Below are positions 56,201 through 63,570 of a stretch of 64,000 nucleotides of DNA, one piece after another. This DNA comes from Tridacna crocea. Its lineage: Eukaryota > Mollusca > Bivalvia > Cardiida > Cardiidae. The notes beneath the pieces were generated by a model. It ran no database searches. It was not told where the DNA came from and saw nothing but the letters and a program-made list of their open reading frames with translations. Numbering within the stretch: the first letter of the stretch is position 1; every line of letters starts with the position of its first letter. Location of the stretch: the NCBI GenBank assembly GCA_943736015.1, contig OX031070.1, positions 20,977,673-21,041,672 of the forward strand, read 5' to 3'. A program made the translations under genes and the position numbers.

Positions 56201-59200
56201 AAAAGCATCATTCAAGGAACACCACTGTGAAATTATTTTAAAATCCGACTTTTCGTTTCAGAGAAGAAGAATTTTCGAGAATTTCTTCATGTCCGTAGAG
56301 TGCAAGTAGCCCCCATTCACCAGAGCCATGTTTCTTGAAGGATCAAAATTTCATGAACAAATTTTGAAAAGGGTCACCCAAGGAACATCTCTGTGAAATT
56401 ATTTCAAAATCTGACAAGCAATTTCATCAAAGAAGACCTTTGAAGAATTTCTTCATTTCTGTACAGTGCAAGTAGCCCCCATTCACCAGAGCCATGTTTC
56501 TTGACCAATCAAAATTTCACAAATAGTTTTTGAAAAGGGTCACCAGCAAAACATCTCTGTGAAATTATTTCAAAATCTGACCAGCGGTTTCAGAGGAGAA
56601 GAATTTTTAAGAATTTCTTCATTTCTGTATAGTGCAAGTAGCCCCCACTGACCAGAGCCATGTTTCTTGACGGATCAAAATTTCACTCACAATTTTTGAA
56701 AAAGGTCACCCAAGGAACATCTCTGTGAAATTATTTTGAAATCTGGCCAGCGGTTTTAGAGAAGAAGATTTTTATAGAATTTCTTTTGTGAAAAATTTTT
56801 AAAGAGAACCTCCCAAGGAACATTCCAGCCAAGTTTGGCCCAAATTAGCTCAGCAGTTTAGGAGGAGTTGATGTTTAAAGAATTGTTGATGACACAAGAC
56901 GGACACCGGGTGATCCCAAAAGCTCCCCTTGAGCACGTTGTTGTTTAACATACCTAGTTGATGTTTACAGGCCTTTGCATACAGCCGTAACTTGGATGCA
57001 ATGTCACCATCCCCTATAAACTTGAACCAATCATCACAATCTAAATCACCAACTTTCTCTGCTGTGACTTTTCCCACTCGTAAAATACCATCCCTGAGTT
57101 TGTCTGAGACTGGACAATGGCGTCCCAAACGGCTCCACTCATAAACAGTGCCGAGTTCTTTGAAGAAGGATCGAACACCATTCATGACAAAATCATTCTC
57201 AGGTGTAACAATGACATAGGCTATGTCCCTGCGATGCCCATAAGGCTCCAACAAATTTTTGTCCTGTCAAAGAGATAGCATGAAAAACTTTTGTTAGATT
57301 TTTTGTTTAATATTTTAATTATTTTTCTTTTTTAAAAGTTACTGTATATAATTTTGATTTTTTTTTTTATGTCACATTTTTTTAACTCTAATAGTGCCAA
57401 AGATTTTCAATCTAGAAGTAACATTCAAATAATTGGTATCTCATGATTGCTTTTGTTTAGTGTTTCCTTAACCCATTACCACACAATCCCTACTTTTGAT
57501 GCCCCTGAGAAAGATGCCTTTAGAAAACATTGTGGGAAAAGGAGAAAATGCTGGTAACTAGCATTTTCTCCTTTTCCTACAATGTTTTCTACCATTCACA
57601 AAATAAATTTCAAATTTTCAGTCACTTTTATTTTGTCGTCTGCAAACGCTTTCAATTTGGACCTGTCTAAAATATTGTCGTTTGGTAATGGGTTAAAGAT
57701 ACGTGTGTGGATAAAAGATGATATTGCATGTATATTGGACACCGACTTTGACCTTCCCATGCTGCAAAAGCAACTTACATTGTAAAAGAAACATTTTTGC
57801 CTCTTCCACAATGTATTCAACAGTTTTCTTCCTTGAGGTTCATAAAATCTTTAATAAACTATAAAATTTTAATCTTGTCCATATTCAAGGCATTTGCAGA
57901 CAACAAAATAAAAGTGACTCAAAAACTTGAATTTTCTTTGGAAAGGTAGACTATTAGTGGGAAAAAGAGAAAATGCTTGTTATCAAAGGCTTTTTTTCTT
58001 GGAGTTTGTGCGTCAGAATTGAAGAGAGGTTAGAGAGTTAACTCATTACCAGGCAACATTATTTTAGACTTGTCCAGATCAAAAGCATTTGCAGATGACA
58101 AAATGAACATGACTGAAATTTTAAAATTTGTTTTGTGAAGGGTAGAAAACATTGTGGGGAAAGGAGAAAATGCTGGTTACCAGCTTTTTCTCCTTTTCCC
58201 ACAATGTTTTCAAAACGCTTCTTTTCAAGGGGCGTCAAAAGTAGGGATTGTGTGGTAATGGGAAAAACATAAGTTTGTTAGAGAAAATGTTAGGTCCATT
58301 ATGATGCTACCTAAAGGGTATAATAAATGAACATAGTAATCCAATAAACAGCTGAAATTTACAGAGAGCTGGGCTTGGCTAGCTTTAACCTTATATCAAA
58401 CTCCCAATTTTTAAAAACACAGGAAAAAGGCTTACAAAAACATTGTAGAAAAAGAGATATAGTGGTAAGCAGCATCTCCTCCTTTTACCACACTTTAAAT
58501 AACAGATTTATTATCTGAGCAACATAGATTATGTAGTACGGAAACATTTAGATAAGACCAGTCTTAAAGTTTTATTATTTGGAAATCCAATTACTCCTAT
58601 ACATCCCACTGAAAAAAGAATAACTGTCGGCGATGAAAAATATTCCACTTACCCAATATCTGACCGCAAACGGAGAAATATGTGCAGCATCTTTCTCACA
58701 GCCCACAAGTAATGATGGAATTGGCTGAGGCTCACTGTTCTCATCTGAACCTGTAAGGGGACAAATATTTGCCAAACTATTCATAGATTTTTGCATGCCG
58801 ATTCTGATTCCTAATTGTTAAGTCTATATGGACATTTTCTGAGTTGTTCTTATGCAAATTTGTGACAAGATATGGCTGCTAAAAGCCCTTATTTAACCCT
58901 ATACCACACAATCCTGACTTCTAACATCCCTGAATAAGAAACCTTTTTAAAAAACACTCTTAACCAGCATTTTCTCCTTTCCCACTATATTTTTTACCCT
59001 TTCCAAAACAATAATTGAAATTCAAGTCAATTTTATTCTGTCCTCTGCAAGTGCTTTTAATTTGGACCAGTCTATATAATTTCGTTGTTTGGTAAACAAT
59101 TAGGGTAGTATGCTACCACTCATCTACTTGGACTAGGTTAAAACTGCAACACACACACAAATTCAATGCACATTAAAAGTACATGTATATTAAATAATGC

Positions 59201-60908
59201 TCAAACTGTTCAAGAAACCAAGGGAAAAGATAAATCTACATAAAGCAAATTTAAGCCTACCTAAACATAGCAGACAGTGAAAATCTAGCTTCAGTCTACA
59301 TGTTCTTGCAGTCAGACCTTGATCTACAATGTCTACATTAGCAGCTATAGATATGAATATTCTTTTTAACCCATTCCTAAGCAATTGCATGTTTGAATTA
59401 TTCAGAAAAGATGACTCAAAAAAAAAAAAAACATTGGGAAAATGAGAGTAATTGCAGTCTTCAACAGTTTTTCGTTTCCCGCAGTGTCTGATGGCAACAA
59501 AATCCATCATTTGACACACACTGAATTCATCGTCTGCAATTCCATTCAATCTGGACGACTCCACAATTTCATGCATGTACACTTTTCATCATTTAGCTCT
59601 TTACCAAACAAAGTTTTTTACTTGTCTTAATCCAAAATACATGTAGATGACAACTTAATGTAGCTAAGTGAAAATATTTACAGACGATTAACTTGAATCA
59701 CACTAAAAAGATGAAATTTGTCCATGATAGCATGTGTGAGCAAGGAAGGGAATATCGGTTACCTTTTTCAACAATGTTACTAAAGCCTGTCTTCCTCTTA
59801 GCATTTAACCTTTTCCCAAACGACAAATTTTAGACTCTTCCACACTGAAAGTTTGCAGACGAAAATTTTAACTTTCATAACAACGGCAGAAAATAATCCA
59901 AAGGGGCAGAAAACACTGTGGGAAAAGGAGAAATTGCTCGTTACGAGTAATTTTTCCTTTTCCCACAGTGTTTTCAAAAGACTTGTCCTGCAGACATGTA
60001 AAAACAAGGGCTTGTTTGGGAAAGGGTTAAACCTGCTATAGTATATAAAGGGCTGAATGAGTCTACTCTACCCAACAATTTGCTGAAACTTACCTCTACC
60101 AGCCAGCTGATGAAATTCAATCCAAGTGAGAGGGCCTTGTAACTTGTAGGTATGTTCCCACAATCGGGTTACACGCTTGTTTTGGATGGCATCCTGGAGT
60201 ATTGGCTGTAAGCTTTTCAACAAGCGGACACAATCTACAGAATTTTGTGGAATCAAGGAGGGCCCTACAAAAGCATGACAGGTAAATAATGCTAAGTTGG
60301 AGATAAACAAAATTATCAAAAATATTTTAGTCATCAGATTTTACTCTACTTCACTAGTTTGCCCAATAGCATCAAGCCAGACTAAGAAGTATATGACTCA
60401 AGGTCTGTATGTTAATAGTGTAGAATGACTTTTATCAAGGCAATGAAAATAGAGGATCAGGTTTACTATGTATTTGTAAAGTCTTCATCAAACAATTCTC
60501 AGTTTTAATGTCTGTGATAAAAAAAAAATGAAAAAAAAAAAGAAAAATAAGAGAAGGAGAAATCTCTGATAATTTTCTTTTTGATCAGTTGAGCAACATC
60601 CAATTTAGTGGCCTTCAAATGCTTTCAAACAGACAAGCATGAAATATTCTTGTCTGATTAAAGGTTAAAGAAATATCATATACATGTAAATTACTATTTC
60701 AGAATAAAAGTATTGGAAACAGTATCAAAACCAAAAGAAGAGCTTCTCAGAGAAATGAGGAAAAAAAGGGCCTAAAGAATACCTTGTAAATGTGTCCATT
60801 TATGCAGGCAGGTTGATTTCATAACATTATCTTCCAATTTGTTTGGATGACAATGTTCCATAGCTTGTCTACCTTGATCTAGAGCACCATACGTCACCTC
60901 ATTGCCAT
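44162..60908 (-). CDS. MED13: MED13 gene, 13 visible 3' exons (gene span)
   Basis: MED13 is the large scaffold of the Mediator CDK8 kinase module. It tethers CDK8, cyclin C and MED12 to core Mediator in the nucleus, and its C-terminal half folds as an Argonaute-like MID/PIWI region. The 13 exons listed separately total 2525 bp, or about 840 residues, and correspond to roughly the last 40% of the ~2170-residue vertebrate protein. Every junction has GT/AG ends and compatible phase, and the frame stays open to the stop. Conserved blocks occur in the expected order: [85 protein letters not shown] and SCLPIHF. The Ser/Thr-rich linker after the PYGHRRD domain is far shorter than in vertebrates. A paralogue such as MED13L is excluded only in vertebrates; invertebrates usually have one gene. 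Introns are packed with MITEs. Confidence 0.93.
44549..44748 (+). repeat. Palindromic TTAA MITE, shortened long arm
   Basis: Palindrome intact; long arm cut after CTGCAAATG; right TTAA at 44745-44748. Confidence 0.87.
44972..45160 (-). repeat. Palindromic TTAA MITE, left palindrome arm reduced
   Basis: GGGAAAAAGACAGCATTTTC lacks the GGAGAAAATGCTGGTTACC stretch. Confidence 0.75.
45407..45513 (-). CDS. MED13: MED13 exon
   Basis: 107 bp between AATTTCAG and GTAAGT. It encodes [17 protein letters not shown], then [14 protein letters not shown] plus two bases of the Arg codon finished in the last exon. The HPLDSN-TxDVLRFVLE block is strongly conserved in MED13. Confidence 0.93.
45575..45803. repeat. 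Palindromic TTAA MITE, fold-back form with two long arms
   Basis: The left flank (TTAGACTGGTACATACTGAA) and right flank (GACCAATCTGAAATTTTG) are both long-arm ends in inverted order; no short arm. Confidence 0.7.
45800..46028 (+). repeat. Palindromic TTAA MITE, subfamily I
   Basis: It shares its left TTAA with the fold-back element; full palindrome. Confidence 0.92.
46080..46250 (-). repeat. Palindromic TTAA MITE, strongly decayed
   Basis: AAGGGTAAATAATATTGTTT and an A-run are the main traces. Confidence 0.4.
46386..46595 (+). repeat. Palindromic TTAA MITE, palindrome arm internally deleted
   Basis: TTAA at both ends. ATTGTGG jumps to TAACCAACATTTTCTCC, losing ~20 bp of the left arm. Confidence 0.88.
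46731..46951 (-). repeat. Palindromic TTAA MITE, subfamily I
   Basis: Long arm first; left TTAA intact; the right end (GGTTAATGG) is altered. Confidence 0.85.
47129..47293 (-). CDS. MED13: MED13 exon
   Basis: 165 bp, phase 0 at both ends, between TTTAAAACAG and GTAAGG. It encodes [18 protein letters not shown], then [19 protein letters not shown] and [11 protein letters not shown]. LLQQPLAxGYxxSTAxxGPLPxWFW is a hallmark of the MED13 PIWI-like C-terminus. Confidence 0.94.
47640..47783 (+). repeat. Palindromic TTAA MITE, decayed right half
   Basis: AAATTGCTGGAAACTATCAT and AAAATTTTGTAGTTTGGTAA. Confidence 0.55.
47844..48355 (-). CDS. MED13: MED13 exon, 512 bp
   Basis: Between TATATTACAG and GTAAGTC. 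It continues [22 protein letters not shown], then [34 protein letters not shown] and a Gly/Asp-rich acidic stretch ending [14 protein letters not shown]. The order matches MED13: Cys-containing segment, [13 protein letters not shown], acidic loop, SPxGSP. It takes two bases from an interrupted Gly codon and ends in phase 0 at ATG. Confidence 0.95.
48410..48575 (+). repeat. Palindromic TTAA MITE, right part
   Basis: TTAACCAGCATTTTCTTTT, then CTACAAATGCTTTCAAATTG; left arm lost. Confidence 0.65.
48576..49172. other. MED13 intron sequence
   Basis: Contains a short inverted repeat (ACACCATATTGG...CTACAATATGGTG near 48648); otherwise unremarkable. Confidence 0.4.
49173..49401 (-). repeat. Palindromic TTAA MITE, subfamily I
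   Basis: TTAA at both ends; ACACTGTGGG / CCTACAGTGT arms. Confidence 0.92.
49551..49693 (-). CDS. MED13: MED13 exon
   Basis: 143 bp between ATTTCAG and GTAAGAC. It encodes [19 protein letters not shown], then [11 protein letters not shown], then [18 protein letters not shown]. The basic RRKKxSARKxGLxKLWxW block and RVVIxRxGRxGHGELK are diagnostic of MED13. Confidence 0.95.
49780..50055 (-). repeat. SINE-like repeat, family Y
   Basis: CACTTATCCATGCTTTTCTC with CTGTCTACTTTCCCACA. Its start is similar to 28800-29035. Confidence 0.4.
50406..50626 (-). CDS. MED13: MED13 exon
   Basis: 221 bp between ATGTTTCAG and GTGGGG. It encodes [19 protein letters not shown], a short acidic segment, [20 protein letters not shown], then [17 protein letters not shown]. 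YxPPFxLAPxKDKQ and CLSxDQRWxLAxCTD are conserved MED13 blocks. It ends with two bases of Arg. Confidence 0.95.
50835..50890. repeat. GATCAGACTGCACA foldback repeat
   Basis: GATCCAAGGTAAAACTGCA and TGTGCAGTCTGATCTTGACC pair imperfectly. Confidence 0.5.
51000..51224 (+). repeat. Palindromic TTAA MITE, subfamily I
   Basis: Palindrome nearly perfect; outer ends decayed (TTCTTTATCATACAAT; GTGGTACAGAGTGAA). Confidence 0.87.
51510..51695 (-). CDS. MED13: MED13 exon
   Basis: 186 bp, phase 0 both ends, between GTTTTCAG and GTAGGT. It encodes [19 protein letters not shown], then [15 protein letters not shown], then [19 protein letters not shown]. IxPLQxxL, LAFSVFxxCR and LTGFGPA match MED13. Confidence 0.94.
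52227..52365 (+). repeat. Palindromic TTAA MITE, whole palindrome deleted
   Basis: TTAA at both ends with short- and long-arm termini, but only GGAAAAAATCAAACC lies between; ~139 bp. Confidence 0.78.
52555..52772 (-). CDS. MED13: MED13 exon
   Basis: 218 bp between TTTACAG and GTGAGT. It encodes [19 protein letters not shown], then [19 protein letters not shown], a helical stretch with [18 protein letters not shown], and VYLQ. PAIVxYxIxPFTY, followed by a helix and VxxQ-IVPLQ, is the MED13 pattern. A repeat begins only ~6 bp from its acceptor (see 52779). Confidence 0.95.
52779..53010 (+). mobile_element. Short relative of the 636-2302 element
   Basis: It starts ACAAGCAATTTCATTGAAAT (compare ACAAGCAATTTCGTTGAAAT at 631) and ends AACTATATCCCTCTGCC, like 2268-2284. 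The ACGG run and tandem core are reduced. The adjoining 53011-53165 carries further repeat sequence shared with 13731-15394. Confidence 0.65.
53261..53478 (+). repeat. Palindromic TTAA MITE, subfamily I
   Basis: TTAA at both ends; centre GCTGGAAACCAGA; preceded by a long-arm scrap at 53220-53260. Confidence 0.88.
53475..53600 (+). repeat. Palindromic TTAA MITE, decayed fragment
   Basis: GGGTAACACTGCGGGAAAAA and GGAGAAAACGCATTATCTC. Confidence 0.55.
53737..53801. repeat. GATCAGACTGCACA foldback repeat, clear hairpin
   Basis: GTGCAGATCTAAGATCAGAC and TCTGATCTTGATCTACAC pair with few mismatches. Confidence 0.65.
53875..54009 (-). CDS. MED13: MED13 exon (linker)
   Basis: 135 bp between ATTTCCAG and GTAAATC. 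It encodes [20 protein letters not shown], then [18 protein letters not shown] and SSSEERE. It has low complexity, as in other MED13 proteins where a long Ser/Thr-rich linker separates the two conserved regions, but here the linker is only ~65 residues. Called from its phase fit and its position between two conserved exons. Confidence 0.85.
54185..54410 (+). repeat. Palindromic TTAA MITE, decayed
   Basis: CTCCTTACCATACAATCC, GGAGGAGAAAAGGCTTG and ATAATGCTTTCACTTTGGCC. Confidence 0.62.
54424..54630 (+). repeat. Palindromic TTAA MITE, subfamily III, shortened palindrome
   Basis: TTAA at both ends. GTGGCAAAAGGTGAAATAGC is present, but the right arm is cut to CACAAGCTTTTATATGC. Confidence 0.85.
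54906..55065 (+). mobile_element. tRNA-derived SINE (Met-type anticodon loop)
   Basis: A box TGGCTGTGAGTTAGAG (from 54914) and B box GAGTTCGATACTC have exact tRNA spacing, and the anticodon region reads TCCTCATAACTA. The acceptor stem is not convincing and ~85 bp of non-tRNA tail follow (CATTGGCCCACACATTC), so it is a SINE. Confidence 0.65.
55118..55882. mobile_element. Fold-back element with iterated TACGAAATGG motif
   Basis: The left 140 bp hold at least five CATTTCGTACCA motifs (55121-55224) plus two variants at roughly 21-bp spacing. The right 120 bp hold six TGGTACGAAA motifs (55767-55880) in inverted order. About 500 bp of AT-rich non-coding DNA lies between. Iterated inverted ends are typical of FB-like elements. 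Confidence 0.72.
55945..56948 (+). mobile_element. HINE/pearl-like element, ~4 units, 3' end truncated
   Basis: The start is AAGAGCCCTGGATCGCTCAC and units of 165-170 bp (near 56138, 56307, 56473, 56636) share CCCCCATTCACCAGAGCC and ATGTTTCTTGA. The 3' end stops within the terminal hairpin (CTTGAGCACGTTGT), ~5 bp from the MED13 splice donor. Confidence 0.68.
56954..57263 (-). CDS. MED13: MED13 exon, 310 bp
   Basis: Between TTTGACAG and GTATGT. It encodes [19 protein letters not shown], then [34 protein letters not shown], a helical stretch, and [13 protein letters not shown]. LLEPYGxxRDxAYVxxxPEN, SFFxxL and RLGxHxPVS are the best-conserved MED13 block (MID-like part). Starts in phase 0 and leaves one base (G|CT, Ala). 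Confidence 0.96.
57468..57696 (+). repeat. Palindromic TTAA MITE, subfamily I, near-consensus
   Basis: TTAA at both ends; 229 bp; centre GCTGGTAACTAGC. Confidence 0.94.
57855..58030 (-). repeat. Palindromic TTAA MITE, decayed
   Basis: GGCATTTGCAGACAACAAAA and GAGAAAATGCTTGTTATC; right palindrome arm missing. Confidence 0.68.
58038..58263 (-). repeat. Palindromic TTAA MITE, subfamily I
   Basis: Left TTAA intact; right end GGTAATGGGAAAA; near-perfect palindrome. Confidence 0.9.
58384..58585 (+). repeat. Palindromic TTAA MITE, decayed
   Basis: TTTAACCTTATATCAAACTC, AAAACATTGTAGAAAAAGAG and GTGGTAAGCAGCATC. Confidence 0.62.
58653..58750 (-). CDS. MED13: MED13 exon
   Basis: 98 bp between CCTTACAG and GTAAGT. 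It encodes [20 protein letters not shown], then [12 protein letters not shown]. EPxPIPxxLxGx-SPFAxxYW is a conserved MED13 motif. Starts with two bases of an interrupted Gly codon and ends in phase 0. Confidence 0.94.
58893..59103 (+). repeat. Palindromic TTAA MITE, left arm deleted
   Basis: CACTCTTAACCAGCATTTTC lacks the left palindrome arm; long arm intact to GTTTGGTAAACAATTA. Confidence 0.75.
59366..59597 (+). repeat. Palindromic TTAA MITE, decayed
   Basis: TTAACCCATTCCTAAGC, an A-run in the left arm, and CATCGTCTGCAATTCCATTC. Confidence 0.6.
59594..59808 (-). repeat. Palindromic TTAA MITE, strongly decayed
   Basis: CTCTTTACCAAACAAAGTT, GGTTACCTTTTTCAACAATG and a TTAA at 59805. Confidence 0.5.
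59805..60030 (-). repeat. Palindromic TTAA MITE, subfamily II
   Basis: TTAA at both ends; arms ACACTGTGGGAAAAGGAG and centre TTGCTCGTTACGAGTAA. Confidence 0.9.
60094..60264 (-). CDS. MED13: MED13 exon
   Basis: 171 bp between CTTTTGTAG and GTAAGT. It encodes [36 protein letters not shown], then [18 protein letters not shown]. SLQPxLQDAIQxKR and xGPLTWxxFHxxAGRG are MED13-specific. It opens and closes inside Gly codons. Confidence 0.95.
60480..60667 (+). repeat. Palindromic TTAA MITE, decayed
   Basis: CATCAAACAATTCTCAG, A-rich left arm, and TTCAAATGCTTTCAAACAG before AAAGGTTAA. Confidence 0.6.
60783..60908 (-). CDS. MED13: MED13 exon, most 5' one visible
   Basis: 126 bp between TATTTGTAG and GTATTC. 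It encodes [19 protein letters not shown], then [20 protein letters not shown] and LQ. The ALxxGRQxMEH and VxKSxCLHxW pattern matches MED13 just upstream of SLQPxLQDAI. It starts with two bases of a split codon; the preceding exon was not found in 60909-64000 and is probably outside the window. Confidence 0.9.
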
Positions 60909-60963
60909 CTACAAATACAAAGAAACAACAGATTTAAAAAAAATTCCTATCTGAAATATATCT

Positions 60964-61164
60964 TTAACCCTTTATCACACAATTTTAAGTTTTAAAGACC
61001 CTGGGAAAAAGGCCTTTTCAAAACATTGTGGGAACCAGAATTTCCGTGTTTTCATACAATGTTTTCTTCACTGAGACTAATACCTTGTTTTCAGCCCGAG
61101 TGCAACATGTTGTTTGCAAATGTTTCCAGTATGAAAAACCTTTTCTTGTGTGGTACAAGGTTAA
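60964..61164 (+). repeat. Palindromic TTAA MITE, rightmost copy
   Basis: TTAA at both ends; palindrome reduced (ACATTGTGGGAACCAG; CATACAATGTTTTC). Confidence 0.82.
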
Positions 61165-61234
61165 AAATTCATCATGCAAAGAGTAATTTTTCAGGAATCT
61201 CTGTGTATACATAACACCTCTTTTGTGCTTGCAA

Positions 61235-61425
61235 AGCCTGCCTGGGTGGCTCCAGTGGTAATCATATTCGACTCGTTATCTGGTGGTTGCCAGTAACATA
61301 CCTGTTGAGGCAAACTTCCTGACAATTTTTCGCCTCTTACCTCCGATTCATCTGGAAAAAGTAGTCACCGACTTGGACAGAAAGTTATGTCAGTACAGCT
61401 GTGAGAAAGCCATGAAACATGTATG
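61235..61425 (+). mobile_element. tRNA-related SINE, family X
   Basis: The head is CCTGCCTGGGTGGCTCCAGT with an A-box-like TGGCTCCAGTGG, then CGCCTCTTACCTCCGATTCA and AAAAAGTAGTCACCGACTTG. Confidence 0.6.
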
Positions 61426-61647
61426 TAGGTGCATTTACCTCCATGAATTGACCCAAGCTGTAAAAACAATATTAAACTGCAGCACAATACAGTACTTTGC
61501 AGAATAATAAAGGTCAACACTACGAAAGTCCAGGAATCCTCATGGCAACAAAACTATAGAGGAGACAATTGAAGGTCAGCATTTCACGAGTGACATGCTG
61601 ATTTCAGGTTTCTTACAAATCATTATTATCTTTATTTGATAAGGATA

Positions 61648-61800
61648 CAGTGGAACCCCATTACAACGAAGTGCGTTTTAGCGCTGATTCCGTTATAACG
61701 CTGGTGTCCTTTGGCTCCCAAAATTTCGGGGGTTGACCATTTTCGAGTCTGATCCGAATCCACCGATCTTCGATGTAAAAAAAAAAAAAAGACCTCTTGG
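61648..61800 (+). mobile_element. pogo/Tigger-like terminal fragment
   Basis: TA then CAGTGGAACCCCATTACAAC, followed by GTTATAACGC, resembles pogo-like (Tc1/mariner group) termini, which begin CAGTNGAACC and insert at TA. The other end is not recognised. Confidence 0.55.
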
Positions 61801-61966
61801 TCAAATAAAAAATCGATACCGTCCACATAACGTGACAATTTTTCACACCTTTACCTTGTTGATTACATTTATCACCTATCGCTTTGCACAATTACTTTGA
61901 CAAATACACGCACAGTAGGTAACAAAAGGACCTCGTCCCATAATTGTCTTTGCAAACAATCTTGCA

Positions 61967-62251
61967 TTATACAAACTTTACGTCAAGCATGAAGTGTCCT
62001 GTTAGTGTTGCCCCCATAGTGTTTATTCTAGAGCGGAATAGCAGGGCGCGCCGCCCTGCCCCTTTTTCACTCCGCCCTTCTGCCCTCGAATCTGTGAGCA
62101 CCCGCCCTGTTGCCCTTATCAAATACATACAAAACTTGTTCGTGTATTGTTCTGGTTTCAGAACAAACCACCGGGCTACATGGGCAAAAAACTCATCTTC
62201 AGTGACTCGGCTCTGTCTCGTCAAGCTTTCACAGTCACAAAAAGTCGCCAT
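61967..62251 (-). CDS. Unidentified open frame, probably repeat-derived
   Basis: A 94-codon minus-strand frame begins MATFCDCESLTRQSRVTED and continues EFFAHVARWFVLKPEQYTN. The second half reads through a C-rich repeat tract (62040-62110) and is Arg/Gly-rich, so only the first ~45 residues look protein-like. I do not recognise a family and it has no MED13 similarity. It may be a fragment of a transposon gene or chance. Confidence 0.25.
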   Translation of the reverse strand: MATFCDCESLTRQSRVTEDEFFAHVARWFVLKPEQYTNKFCMYLIRATGRVLTDSRAEGRSEKGAGRRALLFRSRINTMGATLTGHFMLDVKFV

Positions 62252-63570
62252 AAATTTCTTCCGACCTGACTATATTCATGAAATACAGCCAATCTAAGAC
62301 TAAGGGTGACACTAATTATCCTTTATCAACTTCGTCAGTTAAGACAGGACAGCAGGGTGTTATAATCCTTCTCTATCATTAACTTAATAAACCATCCCTT
62401 TATCCCTCGAAACCCTGACTTTTTTCCCCCACAGGTACTTTAATAACGTCTGCAAATTTCTTTAAATGACGTCACACAATCAGTGAAATTTATCAATACT
62501 TGAATAGTTTTAAAATAAAGCTGAATTAACTCTTATTGCAGCTGGAGATTATCATTTCGTGTATTTTTTGCATAAATTACAAGTATGGATGGTAAACCAA
62601 AGTTGCCAACTATCTTGAAAATACTCGATGTTTGCTATTCAAGCATCGGCAATTTTTTTAAAGCAAAATCTGCATTGCAGTGTTCTATTTTTAGCAGTCT
62701 ATTTATAGAATGGCTATGCAGTAGTACACTACTCCATCAGTCGGCCTGCCTACACATTTTGTAATTCTTTCTATGTAATAATTAAGTTTTTTTGATTTTT
62801 TTAATCAAAATTATTGTCATTTCTTAAAACAGCTGAGTAGAAGGGTTTTTTTTTTTTATAATTACTCTGGCTATTTTTTTATTATCTGACGAGAAGTTAG
62901 GTAGTGGACCTGTAATAGAAAACAGCTTTTTCCACAATATTATTATCCCACAAAATTTGCTAAAATGAGTACTATTGTACTACTTTAACCTAGCCATTTT
63001 TTCCCTTTTTTCCTTCCTAGAATTATTATTTATAAATCCAAAACCATTGTACTCTCATTACAAAGCAAATTAATAATTACCTCCCTTTTCTGAAAACTAA
63101 CAAAAGTATCAACAATTGTTTTTAAGAGACATCAAAGGCATTTCTAGTCGGTCAAAAATATGCATAAGTATTTTATCTGTATAAATCTGTATTTATCAAC
63201 TATCAAGAACTTTTATTCCATGCTACACCAGAAGTGTTACGGGTCTACTACATTAAAGCTAAGTGTGACAGTGTATCATGGGATCATAAATTACATGGCA
63301 ATCAAAACCTGTATAGTCAGATTGTGTTGCTTTGAGTCTATGAGTTGATAAGAATCTTTTCTTATTCTTTTCTTTAATATGCAATTCATATCCAAAGTTA
63401 TAGTTAGAACTTGTTTCGAAAAGAGTGAAGGACACTGATTTGCCTTTATCTGATATGAGAAGTCATTCAACAAGGCAATGTTCCTCCCTGCCCCTTTTTC
63501 CTGCCTCCCTGCCCCTTTTTCCTGCCTCCCTGCCCTTTTGCCTGGTCTAGAATAATCACTATGCCCCCAT
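62000..63570. mobile_element. Possible element bounded by inverted CATAGTGNTTATTCTAGA segments
   Basis: CCCCCATAGTGTTTATTCTA at 62010 reads the same way as the complement of 63548-63572 (GGGGGCATAGTGATTATTC). Both are followed by GGGCAGG-type C/G-rich blocks. The 1.4 kb between is AT-rich with no gene recognised. Confidence 0.35.
63483..63541 (+). repeat. Minisatellite, ~22-bp unit
   Basis: Three units of CCTCCCTGCCCCTTTTTC; a related C-rich tract is at 62050-62110. Confidence 0.75.

Noticed and set aside
61283-61507. Plus-strand 74-codon frame
   Set aside because: It runs through a SINE family X copy that is repeated at 8265 and 12571.
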